DNA from: Corella eumyota
Lineage: Eukaryota > Chordata > Ascidiacea > Phlebobranchia > Corellidae
NCBI GenBank assembly: GCA_963082875.1
Contig: OY720097.1
Location: forward strand, 8,378,501-8,442,500
Direction: 5' to 3'
DNA length: 64,000 nucleotides
The translations under genes and the position numbers were made by a program. The notes under the pieces are model-generated. The model searched no databases. It worked only from the letters and a program-made list of their open reading frames with translations, and was not told the origin of the DNA. Positions 1-11,900 of this stretch are shown here, piece after piece. Position 1 is the stretch's first letter; every line of letters begins with the position of its first letter.

Positions 1-1845
1 ACCCCCTCCATTTTCCTGTTTGGCTCTGGTCGTGTTTTCCACTAAATTGTCCCAAATAAATTGAATTCCTTCAACTTGATGAGGTTTCAAATGCACTGTT
101 ATTTCAGGATGAACCTGTGTTAGTGCACAAACAATAAAAATTTTGATTAATATAAAAAAAATTAAAATATGTAAAAATAAAATAATTTTTATAGTTTTTA
201 GTCCTTCAAATATTTGAGACTGCAAAGTACAAGCAAAAATCGGCAAGAACTGTGAGTTAAAATAGTTTGTTTAAGGACAGTAATATAAAAATGTTGCACA
301 ATGATAATTGGGATTGTTAAATAAGCAAAACAAAATCTAATCATTATTTTCTAATAAAAACAAAGTTAGAAGAAACCAACCTCAACAAGAGGTTCTTTTT
401 GCAAAACCAATCTTTTAGTAACAGAAATTGGTTCGATTAAAGGAATAGAGTCATCCAGACTGACTTCAACCAGTTTTTCACTGCCTCTCTCCTTTAACCT
501 TTTTCTTCTTTCCTCTTCTTCCAACTCTGCATTCTGTTAGTAACAAATAGCTTAAAATTTTTTTTTAGATCTGCGTAATCTAATTGTAAGCCATTCATTC
601 AAACTGTAACTTCCACAAATAAATTATTTACACAAAAATTTAATTAAAACTCTTAATTGTTAAATTATTACTATTTTAACAACAGACTATATTTTGCACA
701 AATAACTTATTCTTAAAACACAACATAAATAACATTAAAACTAATTTAAAACCTTCGTTTCTTCGTTTAGGGCATCTTCAGTTAATATTTTCTTGATTGA
801 CCTCCTTCCAACATGCTTCTCATTTCTGCTTTTTCTTTTCTTCTTTTTCTATAAGTTTACAATACATCATACAATAGTTTTTATGTAACTTTTTAAAGTA
901 TATTGTGAAATTACAAAACTTACATTTTTTACTATCTTTCGTTTGTACTTCTCCTTTTTGTTTGGTTTCTGTGAATTAAACACAAATAAAAGGTTAACAC
1001 AAATACATAGCCTATATTAAAATAACCCAGTTAAAAATAAAATTAACAAACCATAAAGTAGGCTATTTTACAGAATAAGGCAAATATATATACCCTTAAA
1101 ATCCAGAACAGTATTAATTTTATTCTTGCACAAGCAACACAAGACATTATCCTTAGTTCTCGAAGTCAAATTAAACATATACATATATAAATGTATAGAA
1201 TCTAGTCTTATATCAACACAAAAATTTTATAACAAGCTCGCAGTTACAACCTTCCAAAATATATATAAATAATCAACACAAAAATTTTATAACAAGCTTT
1301 TAGTTACAACCTTCTCCTCTGAATCCGAATTTTCATTTTCCTGACTCTGATCTTCTGACACATCTTCTGTGTCCTCTGAGCTTGACTTTGGACTCAATTT
1401 TCTTTTCTTCTTTGATCGAGTGTCACGAGTTTTCTCTTCTTGAAAATCAGAAAGATCGGAAGACTCTGGTTCACTTATAAACTGTTCAGATTTTTTAACT
1501 TGACATTAAAAATTTTTTTTTTAAATATGCAAGTATATACTAGTTTTTGTTTCACTTTTTTTTAATTTATGAGTTTTTGAAAAAGGTTTAGACCAAAAAT
1601 TTTCCAAAAAAGAATAAGTTATACAAGATAAACCCAAGTTAATGCAAACAAATATGAATACATAATTTAAAATACAAAAACAGTTCCATATAAAAATGTG
1701 TTACCTTTATTTTTTTAGTTTCAACTTTTTTTGTGTTCCGATTGTTTCTTGTTCTTAATGTTCTACTTGATTGTTCTGAAGTAGTTGCCAAATCCAAATC
1801 AGAATAAGTTTCTGATTCACTTGAAGAAGGTAAGTGACGAACCAT
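1..1845 (-). CDS. ATRX: ATRX-like SNF2 chromatin remodeller, N-terminal part (cut by window edge)
   Basis: Six coding exons read right to left: 1705-1845, 1311-1481, 924-968, 753-848, 381-533 and 1-114. All have GT-AG borders, phase 0 joins, and stay open for 240 residues to the window edge. The first ~150 residues are Ser/Glu/Lys-rich and disordered-looking. Then come GRRSIKKILTEDALNEETK, an acidic helix, TKRLVLQKEPLVEVHPEI and HLKPHQVEGIQFIWDN. This order matches the segment just before the helicase core of ATRX (human GRKNIRKILKDD and KPHQVDGVQFMWD). ATRX proteins are nuclear ATPases that remodel heterochromatin and help deposit H3.3. The ATPase motifs lie beyond the edge. The cysteine-rich ADD domain that precedes this region in vertebrates is absent, as in fly XNP. 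An undetected upstream exon cannot be fully excluded. Confidence 0.85.
1212..1313. repeat. Direct duplication spanning an ATRX splice donor
   Basis: Two ~41-bp copies (about 1213-1254 and 1273-1314, offset 60 bp) share the core CAACACAAAAATTTTATAAC and the end GTTACAACCTTC. On the minus strand both end in GAAG|GTTGTAAC, the 5' splice site of ATRX exon 2. Use of the distal copy would add 60 nt containing an in-frame stop, so the proximal donor at 1311 is taken as the coding one. Confidence 0.8.
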
Positions 1846-2096
1846 AATTAACTAATTAACTATTCCTTTTACTTTATACACTTGTAAAAATAATCATCTA
1901 AAAAAATAGTTAGATTTTACATCTATCCATAAACTCTTTATTTTATAAATACATCAAGAAAAAATACAGATAGTCAAATATCTTAAGTAATAATAATTAC
2001 TGTAACTAAAAGTAATAATTAAAAAAAAAATATATATATATATTTTAAAAATCACAGTTCTACGGCAGTAGATAGTGGAAGTTAAAAAACATAAAT

Positions 2097-2573
2097 TTAA
2101 TATTTTGAGTTAGGATTTTCCTTATACAAAAAATATATGTTAACAATCCCATGATCAGTTTTAACTTCCTCAGTTGTTGAAACTAAAAACCAAGCAACCA
2201 ACCCATAAGCAAGGCATGGTATACCTAGGTTTACAATTTTAATAACTCGAAAAAATTTATTGTCAAGACTTAAGTCCTCAAAGGGTTTTTTAGTGCAATG
2301 ATATTTAATAAAAGGCCAGCAACCAGTGCGCAAAATGTGATAATTTGTGTTTTTAATGCTCCAGTTAAAATGTGACAATCCTCTTTGGTCGTCAATGACG
2401 TCAGAATATTTTACAAAATAGGAAGTCCAATGAGGATAGTTTCTCTGAGTGAGATGGTTACTTAATATTGTTGATGCTTTCGGGAAGACTGATGTAGATT
2501 TAAACATGTTATGAAGAAATGTAACATGGTGTTGATGTAACAACCGACTTGAAATTGGTGAATTTAAAAACAT
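2097..2573 (-). CDS. C15orf61: C15orf61-like small conserved protein
   Basis: Single-exon gene of 158 residues, almost the length of the human protein. The central block with PHWTSYFVKYSDV, DQRGLSHFNW, NYHILRTGCWPFIKYHC and KIVNLGIPCLAYGLVAWF corresponds closely to human C15orf61 (PHWTSFCVPYSAV, DQFGLSHFNW, NYHVLRTGCFPFIKYHC). The N-terminus is rich in Ser, His, Arg and Leu and poor in acidic residues, compatible with a mitochondrial presequence. One hydrophobic helix lies at about residues 112-131. Function is not known to me. A second Met at residue 23 is a possible start, but the first gives the more typical length. It is transcribed away from GALM. Confidence 0.85.
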   Translation of the reverse strand: MFLNSPISSRLLHQHHVTFLHNMFKSTSVFPKASTILSNHLTQRNYPHWTSYFVKYSDVIDDQRGLSHFNWSIKNTNYHILRTGCWPFIKYHCTKKPFEDLSLDNKFFRVIKIVNLGIPCLAYGLVAWFLVSTTEEVKTDHGIVNIYFLYKENPNSKY

Positions 2574-3859
2574 GTTTTTTACAAAAAGTTTTTTTATTTA
2601 TATTTTTGTAATTATGATCTTTATCTGTGGTAATTATTACATATCAACACTAAAAAAATGTTTATTTATTTAAACTCATTAAATTTGTTTATTTGCAAAA
2701 CAGAAACTTGGTAATAATAAAATAGCCAAAGTAAAATTCTAAACAAAATTGTTTTTTTATAACAAGGAACTGATGGACATGCCCATTTTTTATAAGGGTT
2801 GCAATTTTTTTTACAAAATTCTTTTTAACAATATAATCGAAGTAACTGTTTTTTTTGGTTTATTATTAATTTTGGCATCTATAAAATCACCAAGTACAAC
2901 AAATTAAAAACTTTTAGTTATAATAAAACCGTTTCTAGTACAAAATAAAAACTTGTTTAAATTTATTCAACCTTTAATAAAAAATGGTTGTCACCGTATG
3001 ACGTCACTATTAAGATTGCGTAATTTTTTTACAAAAAGTAACAAAAGTCTTATTTTATTGTAACATTGGTTAACTTAACACTCGATTAATGTTTTTTAAA
3101 ATACTATTTCTGCACAAAAACAAACCATTTAATTTTTGGCGGTAACTTCGCTAAAGCACAGTGGGCAACAAAATCACGCAAGGACGACTACAACAAAATT
3201 CAACCATAGATATCGTATAAATAATTAAAACTTTCGTGAAGAGAAAGTTGCATTTATAGGAAAAAAAGCTTATCAATTGTAACTAGTTAACACAAAAGTA
3301 AGAATAAATATGTGGTAATTTTTTATTATTTATGAACATTTGCTTTATTTAAAATAAAATAGTTACAAAAACTTTGTCATGTCGGCATCAATAAATATTT
3401 ACATTTTCTGATACTAAATGTTTGCCTTGTCATTAAAAAATGCAAGCGAGCATAAAATACACGATGGTCAGACAGAGCAGGGTTTAACTGTATGCAGATA
3501 TTAGTTATATCTAAATGATTATATTGTAATTTACCGTAGAAACTAAATACAAAAGGCTATGTTATAGGTTTTAAATAATTTGAATTGTAAAATAGGCTAT
3601 ACCTACAGTTTAAGCGTTTATTAAAAAATTTATAAATTTATTGAAATAACCTAATTTAAATAAAATAATATAGGTTAAATAATATTTTTTACACAATAAT
3701 ATTTACTTTACACACTTAACAAAACAGCAACATTGTTATTAAAATAAAAACATTTTTTAACAAATGCATAAAGTACGGGTCATAAAATATAACCCAAACT
3801 AAAGAGTTAACTACCAAAATAAAATGTTTTAAGTTTATATTTGTTACAGAACTTTAGCA
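2574..3859. promoter_or_regulatory. Divergent intergenic region between C15orf61 and GALM
   Basis: AT-rich with no coding signal. It carries a full CRE palindrome TGACGTCA at 2999-3006. A splice-acceptor-like TTTGTTACAG ends at 3849, ten bases before the GALM start codon and without a matching upstream exon. This suggests an acceptor for spliced-leader trans-splicing (inference). Confidence 0.4.
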
Positions 3860-6074
3860 ATGACAACTTTTACGAAGCAAGAATTTAAGGGAAATTTTAA
3901 AGGCAAGACTGTAAATTTGTTTACTTTAAAGTCCAGTCAAGTTGAAGTTGGAATTATTGACTATGGAGCTACAATAGTCTTTTTAAAAGTTCCCGATAAA
4001 AATGGACTCAAAAGCGATGTTGTAACTGGTTTTTCTGACATGCAGGGTAAATTTTATAGTTTACTATTGCTATGTTTCAAGTATCATATAGTAAACTACA
4101 TTAATACAACACCGAGCCTTAAAAAATGCAGTTTTTTAAATATATAGTCTACCTTTTTCATTAAACGTTTTACATATAGGTTACCAAGGTTATAATCCTT
4201 ATTTTGGAGCGGTAATAGGTAGGGTTGCCAATCGTATTTCAAACGGAAAGTTTGTAATTGACAACAAGGATTATTCTCTACCAATTAATAACGGTCCAAA
4301 TTCTATTCATGGAGGCAAATGCGGATTTGATAAAGTACTCTATTGTAGCTTTAGACGTATGTTTAATACATAAATTTAGAACTAATCGTCTAAATGTTGT
4401 TTATTTAGAAAATGTGGAACCCGAAAGTTTATGAAAAGTCTTTAATCTTAAAGTAAATAATTTTTCATTTAAGTTACTGTTAATAACACACTAGTCAATC
4501 GAAAGTCATTTTTAGCTGTAACATGATTTTTGTAAGATTAACAAGCGAAGACGGTGAAGAAGGATATCCCGGCGAGTTGAGAGTGGTGGTGACATATACA
4601 TTAGAGAACGATGTCTTGTCCATCCGATATGTTGCAAATACAACAAAGCCGACGCCCATAAACCTGACCAATCACAGTTATTTTAATTTGGGTGGACATG
4701 TACGTGACTTTTAAAACATAACATAATAATAAATACCATTAATTTAAAACGTTTATACCATTCACATACATTTCAGTTTTCAAGTAATTTGCCGTTTTTA
4801 AATAGGATAACTGGTCAAACTTAAGTGATCATAAAGTCATGATTCCCTCAACCAGATATTTGCCCACGGATGAGAATTGTCTTGTAACAGGTTAGTATTT
4901 TTAATCGGGTAAACATTTAATAAAATAACTTTACAAATTAATAATAGCATCAATGCAAAAAATGTAAAAAGAAAATTGATCATGGCAGAACTTAACTAAC
5001 TTAGTATGGATTTAACTTATTGACATTTATACCGTTTAATGAGTAATATAGTATTTTTTCAACTAGCTAGGCACATGCATTTTGTAAGCAAACTGGTTTA
5101 AGACTATACTTTATTAAATGCAGGCAAAATAAACGAAGTTGAAGATACGTTGTTCGATATTAGGCAAGAAACTTTTCTGACTGAAGAACTTCTAAACAAA
5201 CTACCTGGTGGTGGGTTCGACCACAATTATTGCCTGCCAGAAGATAAGAAGAAAAATCTTGCAGCTATGTTAGTTTTACATCATGCTAACTTCTGACTGT
5301 ATTGAATAACATACATAAAAATCGATCTTTTTTAAACGTAAATGTATGTAAGTGGCTTTGCTACGTAAGCTCCTAGGTTTGATTTAACCGCTTTTATCCT
5401 GTAGCGCCCTTCAGTGAGACATTATAAACAGTGCGAACACCTGCCGAGCTAAAAACTAGTCGGCAGTATAATTATTAAAAAATTATAATTAATAATTTTC
5501 CTAAACTGCTAAAGTCAACTTAAGACTGGGTTGGGGCAACAAATTTAAGTCCATGAATAGGCAATAAAGTTGATTTTCAACTACGAGGATAAATATATAC
5601 AAAAAACGCATTAATAAAAATAAACTTACATACAATGTGATAAGACATTTTTTTATTTAGTTTAACTATTAGCTTAATTTAATTTATTATTCTAGTGTCA
5701 AGCATGCCACAAATGGACGTACGTTAAAAGTTGAAACAACGCAGCCGGGAATTCAACTTTATACGGGAAACTTCTTAAACGGAGTTGTGGGGAAAACCAA
5801 CGTAACATACAACAAGCACTCTACGTTTTGCTTAGAAACACAAAATTGGCCAAATGCAGTTAATGTGGTAAAATATTATTTTTACTAAATTACTTAAAAA
5901 AAACAGTTAATCTTTTTTAACATTTTTTTAAAATAATGTTAGTTTTTTTTAAATTTGTTTTAAATGGCCGTACAATAATTGATACATTTGTAGGCAAGGG
6001 GATTTCCAGAGATGATTCTAATGCCAACCGAAACTTACGATCACACCACCTGGTTTACATTTAGCTCTGAATAA
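3860..6074 (+). CDS. GALM: Galactose mutarotase (aldose 1-epimerase)
   Basis: Multi-exon gene starting MTTFTKQEFKG and ending HTTWFTFSSE. Clear exons are 3860-4046, 4180 to about 4359, about 4515-4699, about 4807-4890, about 5124-5266, about 5697-5869 and about 5995-6074. The enzyme interconverts alpha- and beta-D-galactose in the cytosol, feeding the Leloir pathway. Family signatures are intact: PYFGAVIGRVANRIS, NSIHGG (catalytic His equivalent to human His107), NLTNHSYFNLGG (His176 equivalent), GGGFDHNYCL and FCLETQNWPNA (catalytic Glu307 equivalent). The junction between FDKVLY and the LTSEDGEEGYPGE exon is ambiguous by a few residues, because no single donor/acceptor pair stands out. One intron contains an old SINE. 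No sign of damage. Confidence 0.95.
5345..5607 (+). repeat. Old tRNA-derived SINE copy in GALM intron
   Basis: Diverged member of the SINE family seen intact near 46.6 kb. It retains TGTAGCGCCCTTCAGTGAGA, a CCTAAACTGCTA segment, the pre-terminal GACTGGGTTGGGGCAAC and the 3' end GAGGATAAATATATACAAAAAA. The tRNA-like head is barely recognisable (GGTTTGATTTAACC resembles a decayed B box), so the copy is probably old. Confidence 0.7.
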
Positions 6075-7602
6075 ACAACAGCGAAATCTATACTACAAAT
6101 AATAATAGCAATTCAAATGGACTAATGTGTATTACACGGCAAGCTGTCGAATTAAACCTAGATATTTTTCATTTCGTAATAACCACTATTTCAACAAGTG
6201 TATTTGCTCTATGGTATTTGTGTAATACTAGCTGAGTTTGTTAATGTTGATTAACCACGCGTGACGAGATACCTAAAACAAACAATACATTCCAGCCTAA
6301 TTTTTCAAAATATTTTTTACGACTAGACAAATTTACAAAAGAATCTGTAAAAAATACCCTAGTAGGCTATCAGTAAATGGATTAAATAGGTAAAGTCAAT
6401 AAAAATGGGTTAATTCAATTTACATATTAAAAATGTGCCAAATCAATTTTAACTATCCATCGTAAGCTAAGCGTAAGATTCGCAATAGAATTTTCACAGT
6501 TATCAAAAATATAATTTAATTTAATGTGAAAAGACTGTTTAACATAAAAGAAAATTTATTTTAGTCATAAGTATATTAAGTGTACTATGTATAGGTAAAA
6601 TAAGTTGTTGAACTTCAAAACATTTGAAATAACGAAAAATTTATAAAAGAAATTGGCCAGGTTTAGCCAGTTGCTCTTTTAAGTTTTTTTTCAGGGTAAT
6701 TTACATATTTCAAAAATACCATTATACCAAAATAGTTTTTCCGTACCCAAGAGTTGTTTTTTTACAGTTTAAAAAATCTAATAAAGACTTGAAACACGGA
6801 ATACCTTATTTGCCTTCTGTTCTCGCTTTCTTTTGCGGTTAGTGTAGCTAAAAATGGATTGAGTGTAGTTGCGAAGTCAAAGATTTGATTCAACTGTTCA
6901 ATCAAGCGCTAAGTTTCGAATTTACTGAAATCCGTACAACATTCAACCTCTAAAAAGAGCCTAACCTAGCTTACTATGTTGGTGATTATTTGGACACACG
7001 CCTTAAATGTATGCCTTCGGCAATGCGAAATGTAATAATTAATTTCGAAATTCATTTATTAGCTTGCCTGTTAGAGGTGTCATCAATTCAGTTTTATTTA
7101 TTTGAAAAAAAAATTAGAAAGTCAAAAAGGAAATGAAAAAATTTAACAAATTAATTTTGTTTAAATTTCATAGTTTGCTTTTGCATGTTGCTTAAATTTA
7201 TTATTAAGTAGAAAGCTAGTTATCGAAAAGTATATGTTCGTATATAACAAAAGAGATTAACATTTCTTTTGTTAGGCAGCGGTACGTTCGTTTAGTTCGA
7301 CCAAAGAAATGTAAATTGTAAGGCGCTGAAATTCTATTCGAGTAACGCTATTCGGTTTATTGTTGATAATAAAGTAATGTTATTTACATAATATTCTTAT
7401 CTTTTAGTCAGTAATCTTAAGTGCTAAAAAATTACGAGAAAAGAATTTTAACAGAAAGCAAGAATATTAAAATAAGATAACATAAAATTATATAAATCTA
7501 TTTACATATTATTGTTTTTATTTTAGAAATATTTAAGAATACACAAATTGTTTAACTTGTTTACGTTATAGTCAGTACTCAAACAATCTCAATTGAATTA
7601 TT
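6075..7602. other. Intergenic, GALM 3' flank and upstream of membrane protein gene
   Basis: No coding potential, RNA gene or transposon end was recognised. The first part is presumably the GALM 3' UTR, and the last few hundred bases presumably the promoter of the gene at 7603. Confidence 0.4.
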
Positions 7603-8419
7603 ATGAGTTCATGTGATGGGGGTATTATAGCCGCTGCTGTTATAGTTCCTTTGGTTATAACCCACCCAATTGCTATTTTCCTTACCTGGTATTTGACGAA
7701 AAAACGCTTAACACCGGCACCGCCGCCTATTGAAGATGACCACACTAATCCACGATTCAGCGTACCACAAAATTCAGGCTTTAACGGTAACCCTAACGCA
7801 GGGTTTGAACACCCAAGTGAGTCTGAATTTGATGATGATGATCATGATATTTACGATCAAGTTCCGGATGAAACAATCAAGCATGAACATGCGAAAGACC
7901 AAAAAAACTTTGCACGTTCGGTAGAGAATTTGTCTAAAACAGTATGTTCTTTTTGCAGTATTTAACTTTTTATAATTGGTACTTAGAATTTTTGTTTATT
8001 TTACGATTGCTTTCTAAAACAGACACAATACTTTTCTACTGTAACTTTGTTTATAAACAAATTTACTAGATAGGAAATGGAGGTTGTTATATGTTTACTC
8101 GATGAGAAATAAGCCAATTTAAATTAATTTTATATTCCAGGGTGTTAAAAACGGACCGTATGTAACAATGCACTCCGCAGAATCAACTTACGAAAAATAC
8201 TTCCCAGACGAACCGAAAAACTTACCCTCACCAGTCGAAAGCCAGTCCAAAGTTGTAACGACGACTTCACCAGGCATTATAGCACAAAATAGTGTAGAAA
8301 ATGAGGGCGGTGACGAAGGAATTTACGAGGAATATGACGTCACAAATGAAGCTGACGTCTCTAAAACTCGTAAACCGACGTTAAAGCCGAAGCCTAAACG
8401 ATACATGGACGGCAATTGA
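7603..8419 (+). CDS. Single-pass membrane protein with tyrosine-motif tail (adaptor-like, unrecognised)
   Basis: Two exons, 7603-7941 and 8141-8419, phase 0, encode 205 residues. I do not recognise an orthologue. A seven-residue N-terminus (MSSCDGG) precedes a hydrophobic segment at about 8-30, followed by the basic stop-transfer TKKR. The rest is a polar, acidic tail with no globular domain. Tyrosines sit in SH2-ligand-like contexts: Y84 (IYDQV), Y120 (YVTM, the YxxM type bound by PI3-kinase p85), Y130/Y133 (TYEKYF) and Y175/Y178 (IYEEYDV). The basic Pro-containing end (KPTLKPKPKR) could bind SH3 domains. The topology, with almost no ectodomain, one helix and a tyrosine-rich tail, resembles transmembrane adaptors such as LAT, NTAL or PAG, but the juxtamembrane CxxC palmitoylation pair of LAT is absent; the only Cys is residue 4. 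Function is inference. Confidence 0.7.
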
Positions 8420-8983
8420 TGCAAACTGTATTTAAAACTGCCGGTAAACTTACCCCCTTCTAACGTGAAATAAAGCATTGCTTAAATGCTTAAAGTAAAG
8501 CAATCTTCCAAGAGTAACTTCACTAACAGACCCTAACGAAACGGATAGCACACATGACGTTAAATGTTCGACTAAGCAGATTAATTTATTTATATAATAT
8601 TTAATACTATATACTAATTATTTACAGATAGCCAATTGCATGTTAAAACTTTCGTGTAAATACCCTTTGTTGGTAAATACACATTAAAATAATTGACTAC
8701 ATCTGATATTATAAAACCAAAGTCAATTGCTATTTTTAATAAACAATTTTATTACATAATTCGACTATCACTAGAATAATAGGGCACAGAAAAATAAACA
8801 AACAACTAAAGAAAATTGGTTTCTGAAGAAAATAATAAAGAACTATTGTACACAATTTAAATAGTATGTTCTTTAAGCATAGGTATATATATATTTACTA
8901 CATATTTGAAGAAAGCTTGCTGAAGAAATAAAATATTTATACTTTGGTGAAGTGCATAAAAATTTGCTCAGAGTTTTCACATT
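8420..8983. other. Convergent intergenic region
   Basis: Lies between the 3' ends of the membrane-protein gene (+) and GMPPA (-). AT-rich, with AATAAA-like motifs on both strands. No gene was recognised. Confidence 0.5.
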
Positions 8984-11900
8984 TTACAAAATAATTTGAT
9001 TTTTTGAACTGTGTGTTATTGATTTGTTGGGCAAAACGATGCTGTTTAAAACAATTATCTCAGAAGCTACATGTACCTTCCGTCCTGAAAAAGTGAACCA
9101 TAAAAATTTTAAGTTTTATCATCATTATAAAAGTTTTATTGCAAAAAATTGTAGTCTTTATTTAAACGTTTTCTATTGAAGTGTAATAAACAATTTTTAT
9201 TTTGCAAAATAATTTACTATATTTGTATTAAAGAAACAGCTGGTATATTAAAATTTGTATATGGTGATATATTAAACACCAATACAACATGGCGCTGGTT
9301 TTGCAAAATGCTAATAATGTTAATACCTGCAAAGGCTCAACTTATAAATGGCAGATTGCTTATCAATTAACATACCAACACTAGTTCAAGGGAAAACTAA
9401 TAACAGCCAAGTCAAATCAAAATTGCACTAAGGCACTACTAATTTTGTATCAAACCAATGCAAATAAACCTTATTTTAAAAATACTAAGATAAAAAAACC
9501 TACCCAATACTGTAATTGATGGGTTTAGCCTTCCATCACTGTTAAACAAACCCCCACTTACAATCTTGGCAAAGGGGGCATTAGGGTTGGGTTGGTGGGC
9601 GGTACCCTTCAAATGGGTCCACTGCCCCAACTCTGAGTCCCAACCAATAATTGAGTTTAAAATACAACAATGATCCTGTTGATAAAAAAATAAAATTTCA
9701 TAAAATTTAGCTAATTATCGTAAAAAAATGTTTTTTTTTGGTAAAAACAATAAATGAACTTATTTTGCCGCTTTTTATGCTGTTTTTTCTCTATTTTATT
9801 AAAAAATTGTTTTAAAGCAAACTTACCCCAATTACAGCCCCTGGCAAAACAATTGCATTACTAATTCTTACCCCAGCCCCAACTACAACACTAGGCCCTA
9901 TTGTCACATTGGGACCAAGCGATGCAGTGGGGTGAACTTTAGCATTGGGGTGAATAAAAACATCCCCTAATAATATTTAAATTTAAGTGTAATGAATTTA
10001 AAATAATAATTGTATTTTATTTATTAATAATTATTTATTTTAATTTATTACCTCGAATTTCAGGTCCATTTACTGAATTTTTTGATAACCTTTTGGGGCT
10101 GTTTTGTCCATGTAAAGATAAATATAATTTGTTTGCATGTATTGCAGATCTAAAACAACATGTTATTTATAAATGATAATTATCATAAATTGTTATGGTG
10201 TTAGTTAAAATGCATATAAATAAAAGTTAAGTACCTATCTACAAATTCTAACTGTCTTTAGAACGAAATAGCTGATTTTTGAAATACATTTTTTTATATA
10301 TTTAATTCTTACGCTGCAGATTTAATTTGTCCCCAAATACAATTCTCCATGTTGTAAACAAACATTTTTCCTGTTCCTGCATATTCATATAAAATATCCT
10401 TCTCCAGCGACATTTTATCAAGTAAACGCTGGTCTCCAGAGTTATTTAACCTTAAAAATTTTAAAAAGTAATAAAGGGGAAGGTCAATTTATAACACTGT
10501 GGCATCAATTTATTTAAAACATAATGTTGCCATGGTGTTAAAGACGAATGGATAATTTTTTTGAAATATATGAATATATATATATATATACTTCAACCCT
10601 ATATTCTATTCCCAATGTTACAACTATTTAATAATTGTGATAACTAATACATAAAGGTTATTATACTTTTTTGTAAATGTATTCTTTTACTTTTACGATT
10701 TTAAGCTTTTTTTAGGACCGAAAACTACACAATCCTAAAAATGATTAAAAAACTTTACCTTTCTTCTTGGTTTCGGCGAAAAATGTTTTTCATAAAATTG
10801 AGAACTTTGGGTGAAAAAACATAGGCCCCACTGTTGATTAAGGGACTTACAAAGGTATCAGGTTTTTCCACATAGTGGGTTGCTTCGTGTGTTGTTTTAT
10901 CTTCAACCACACAACCATAACTTAATGATTCCTGAGTTGTTGCCTACAAATTAATAAAATAATAAAATTAATCAATATAATAAAAAGGCAAAAATCCTGG
11001 AACATTTTAAAACTATACAAATATTAAAGTGTAATAAACTCCTTAATAAACTGAACCTTTAGCTTTAAAATATTATTATTATTTATTGTATAATAATACA
11101 ATATGATAAAAAAACTTTTAAAAAATCTTTTTTTTTGTTTTTTAACTTAGAAACCACATTTAAAGCAGGGATGGGCAGAAAGCCAAATTTTTCGGATTAG
11201 ATAAGCCCGAGTTATTTGTCACGATACTCGGCCGAGTTCGAGTATTGGGTTATGATGTCATTTAAACTTCAAATTGACAAATAAGAAAAAATTTGTTATT
11301 GTGAAATGATAGCATTTTTTATGAAGTAGTAATATAATTAGAAGTAATTTCTAATTTACTAAAAAAAGCAAATCTCGCGTTTTTTTTAAGTTTAGTAAAT
11401 TGCATACGTTCCTAAATTGCAAATTATTACTTGATGTCCAAGTACCATAAAATGCTTTACCCGGACTTTAATTCGATTGGCCCATCCCAAATTAAAGCAT
11501 AGTGACACAAAACTAAAATTAAAGCAAAATTTAAAAGTGATATCAACAGTGAATTTAAAATATTTACTTTAGTTGCAGCAATAGTTATCCCATCACTTGC
11601 ATGTTCCTGATGAAATTTCATGATTTTACTCAAAGGAAAATTGCAGCAAACATCAGAGTTTATAACTAAGAAAGCTACAGAATCACTTAAGTGATCACGA
11701 AAATGATACAAACCACCAGCAGTACCTAGTGGTTTATACTCGGGCAGATAGCTACAAAAAAATTTATAAAAGGATTTTATTTGTCATGAACTTTTTTTTT
11801 CTAAAAACTTTTTTATCTAAAAACTAAGTTAATAATATGCAGTTAATTAAACTTATAGTATTGGTTTATAATAATAAAATGTTTGTAAGTGCCACAGGAC

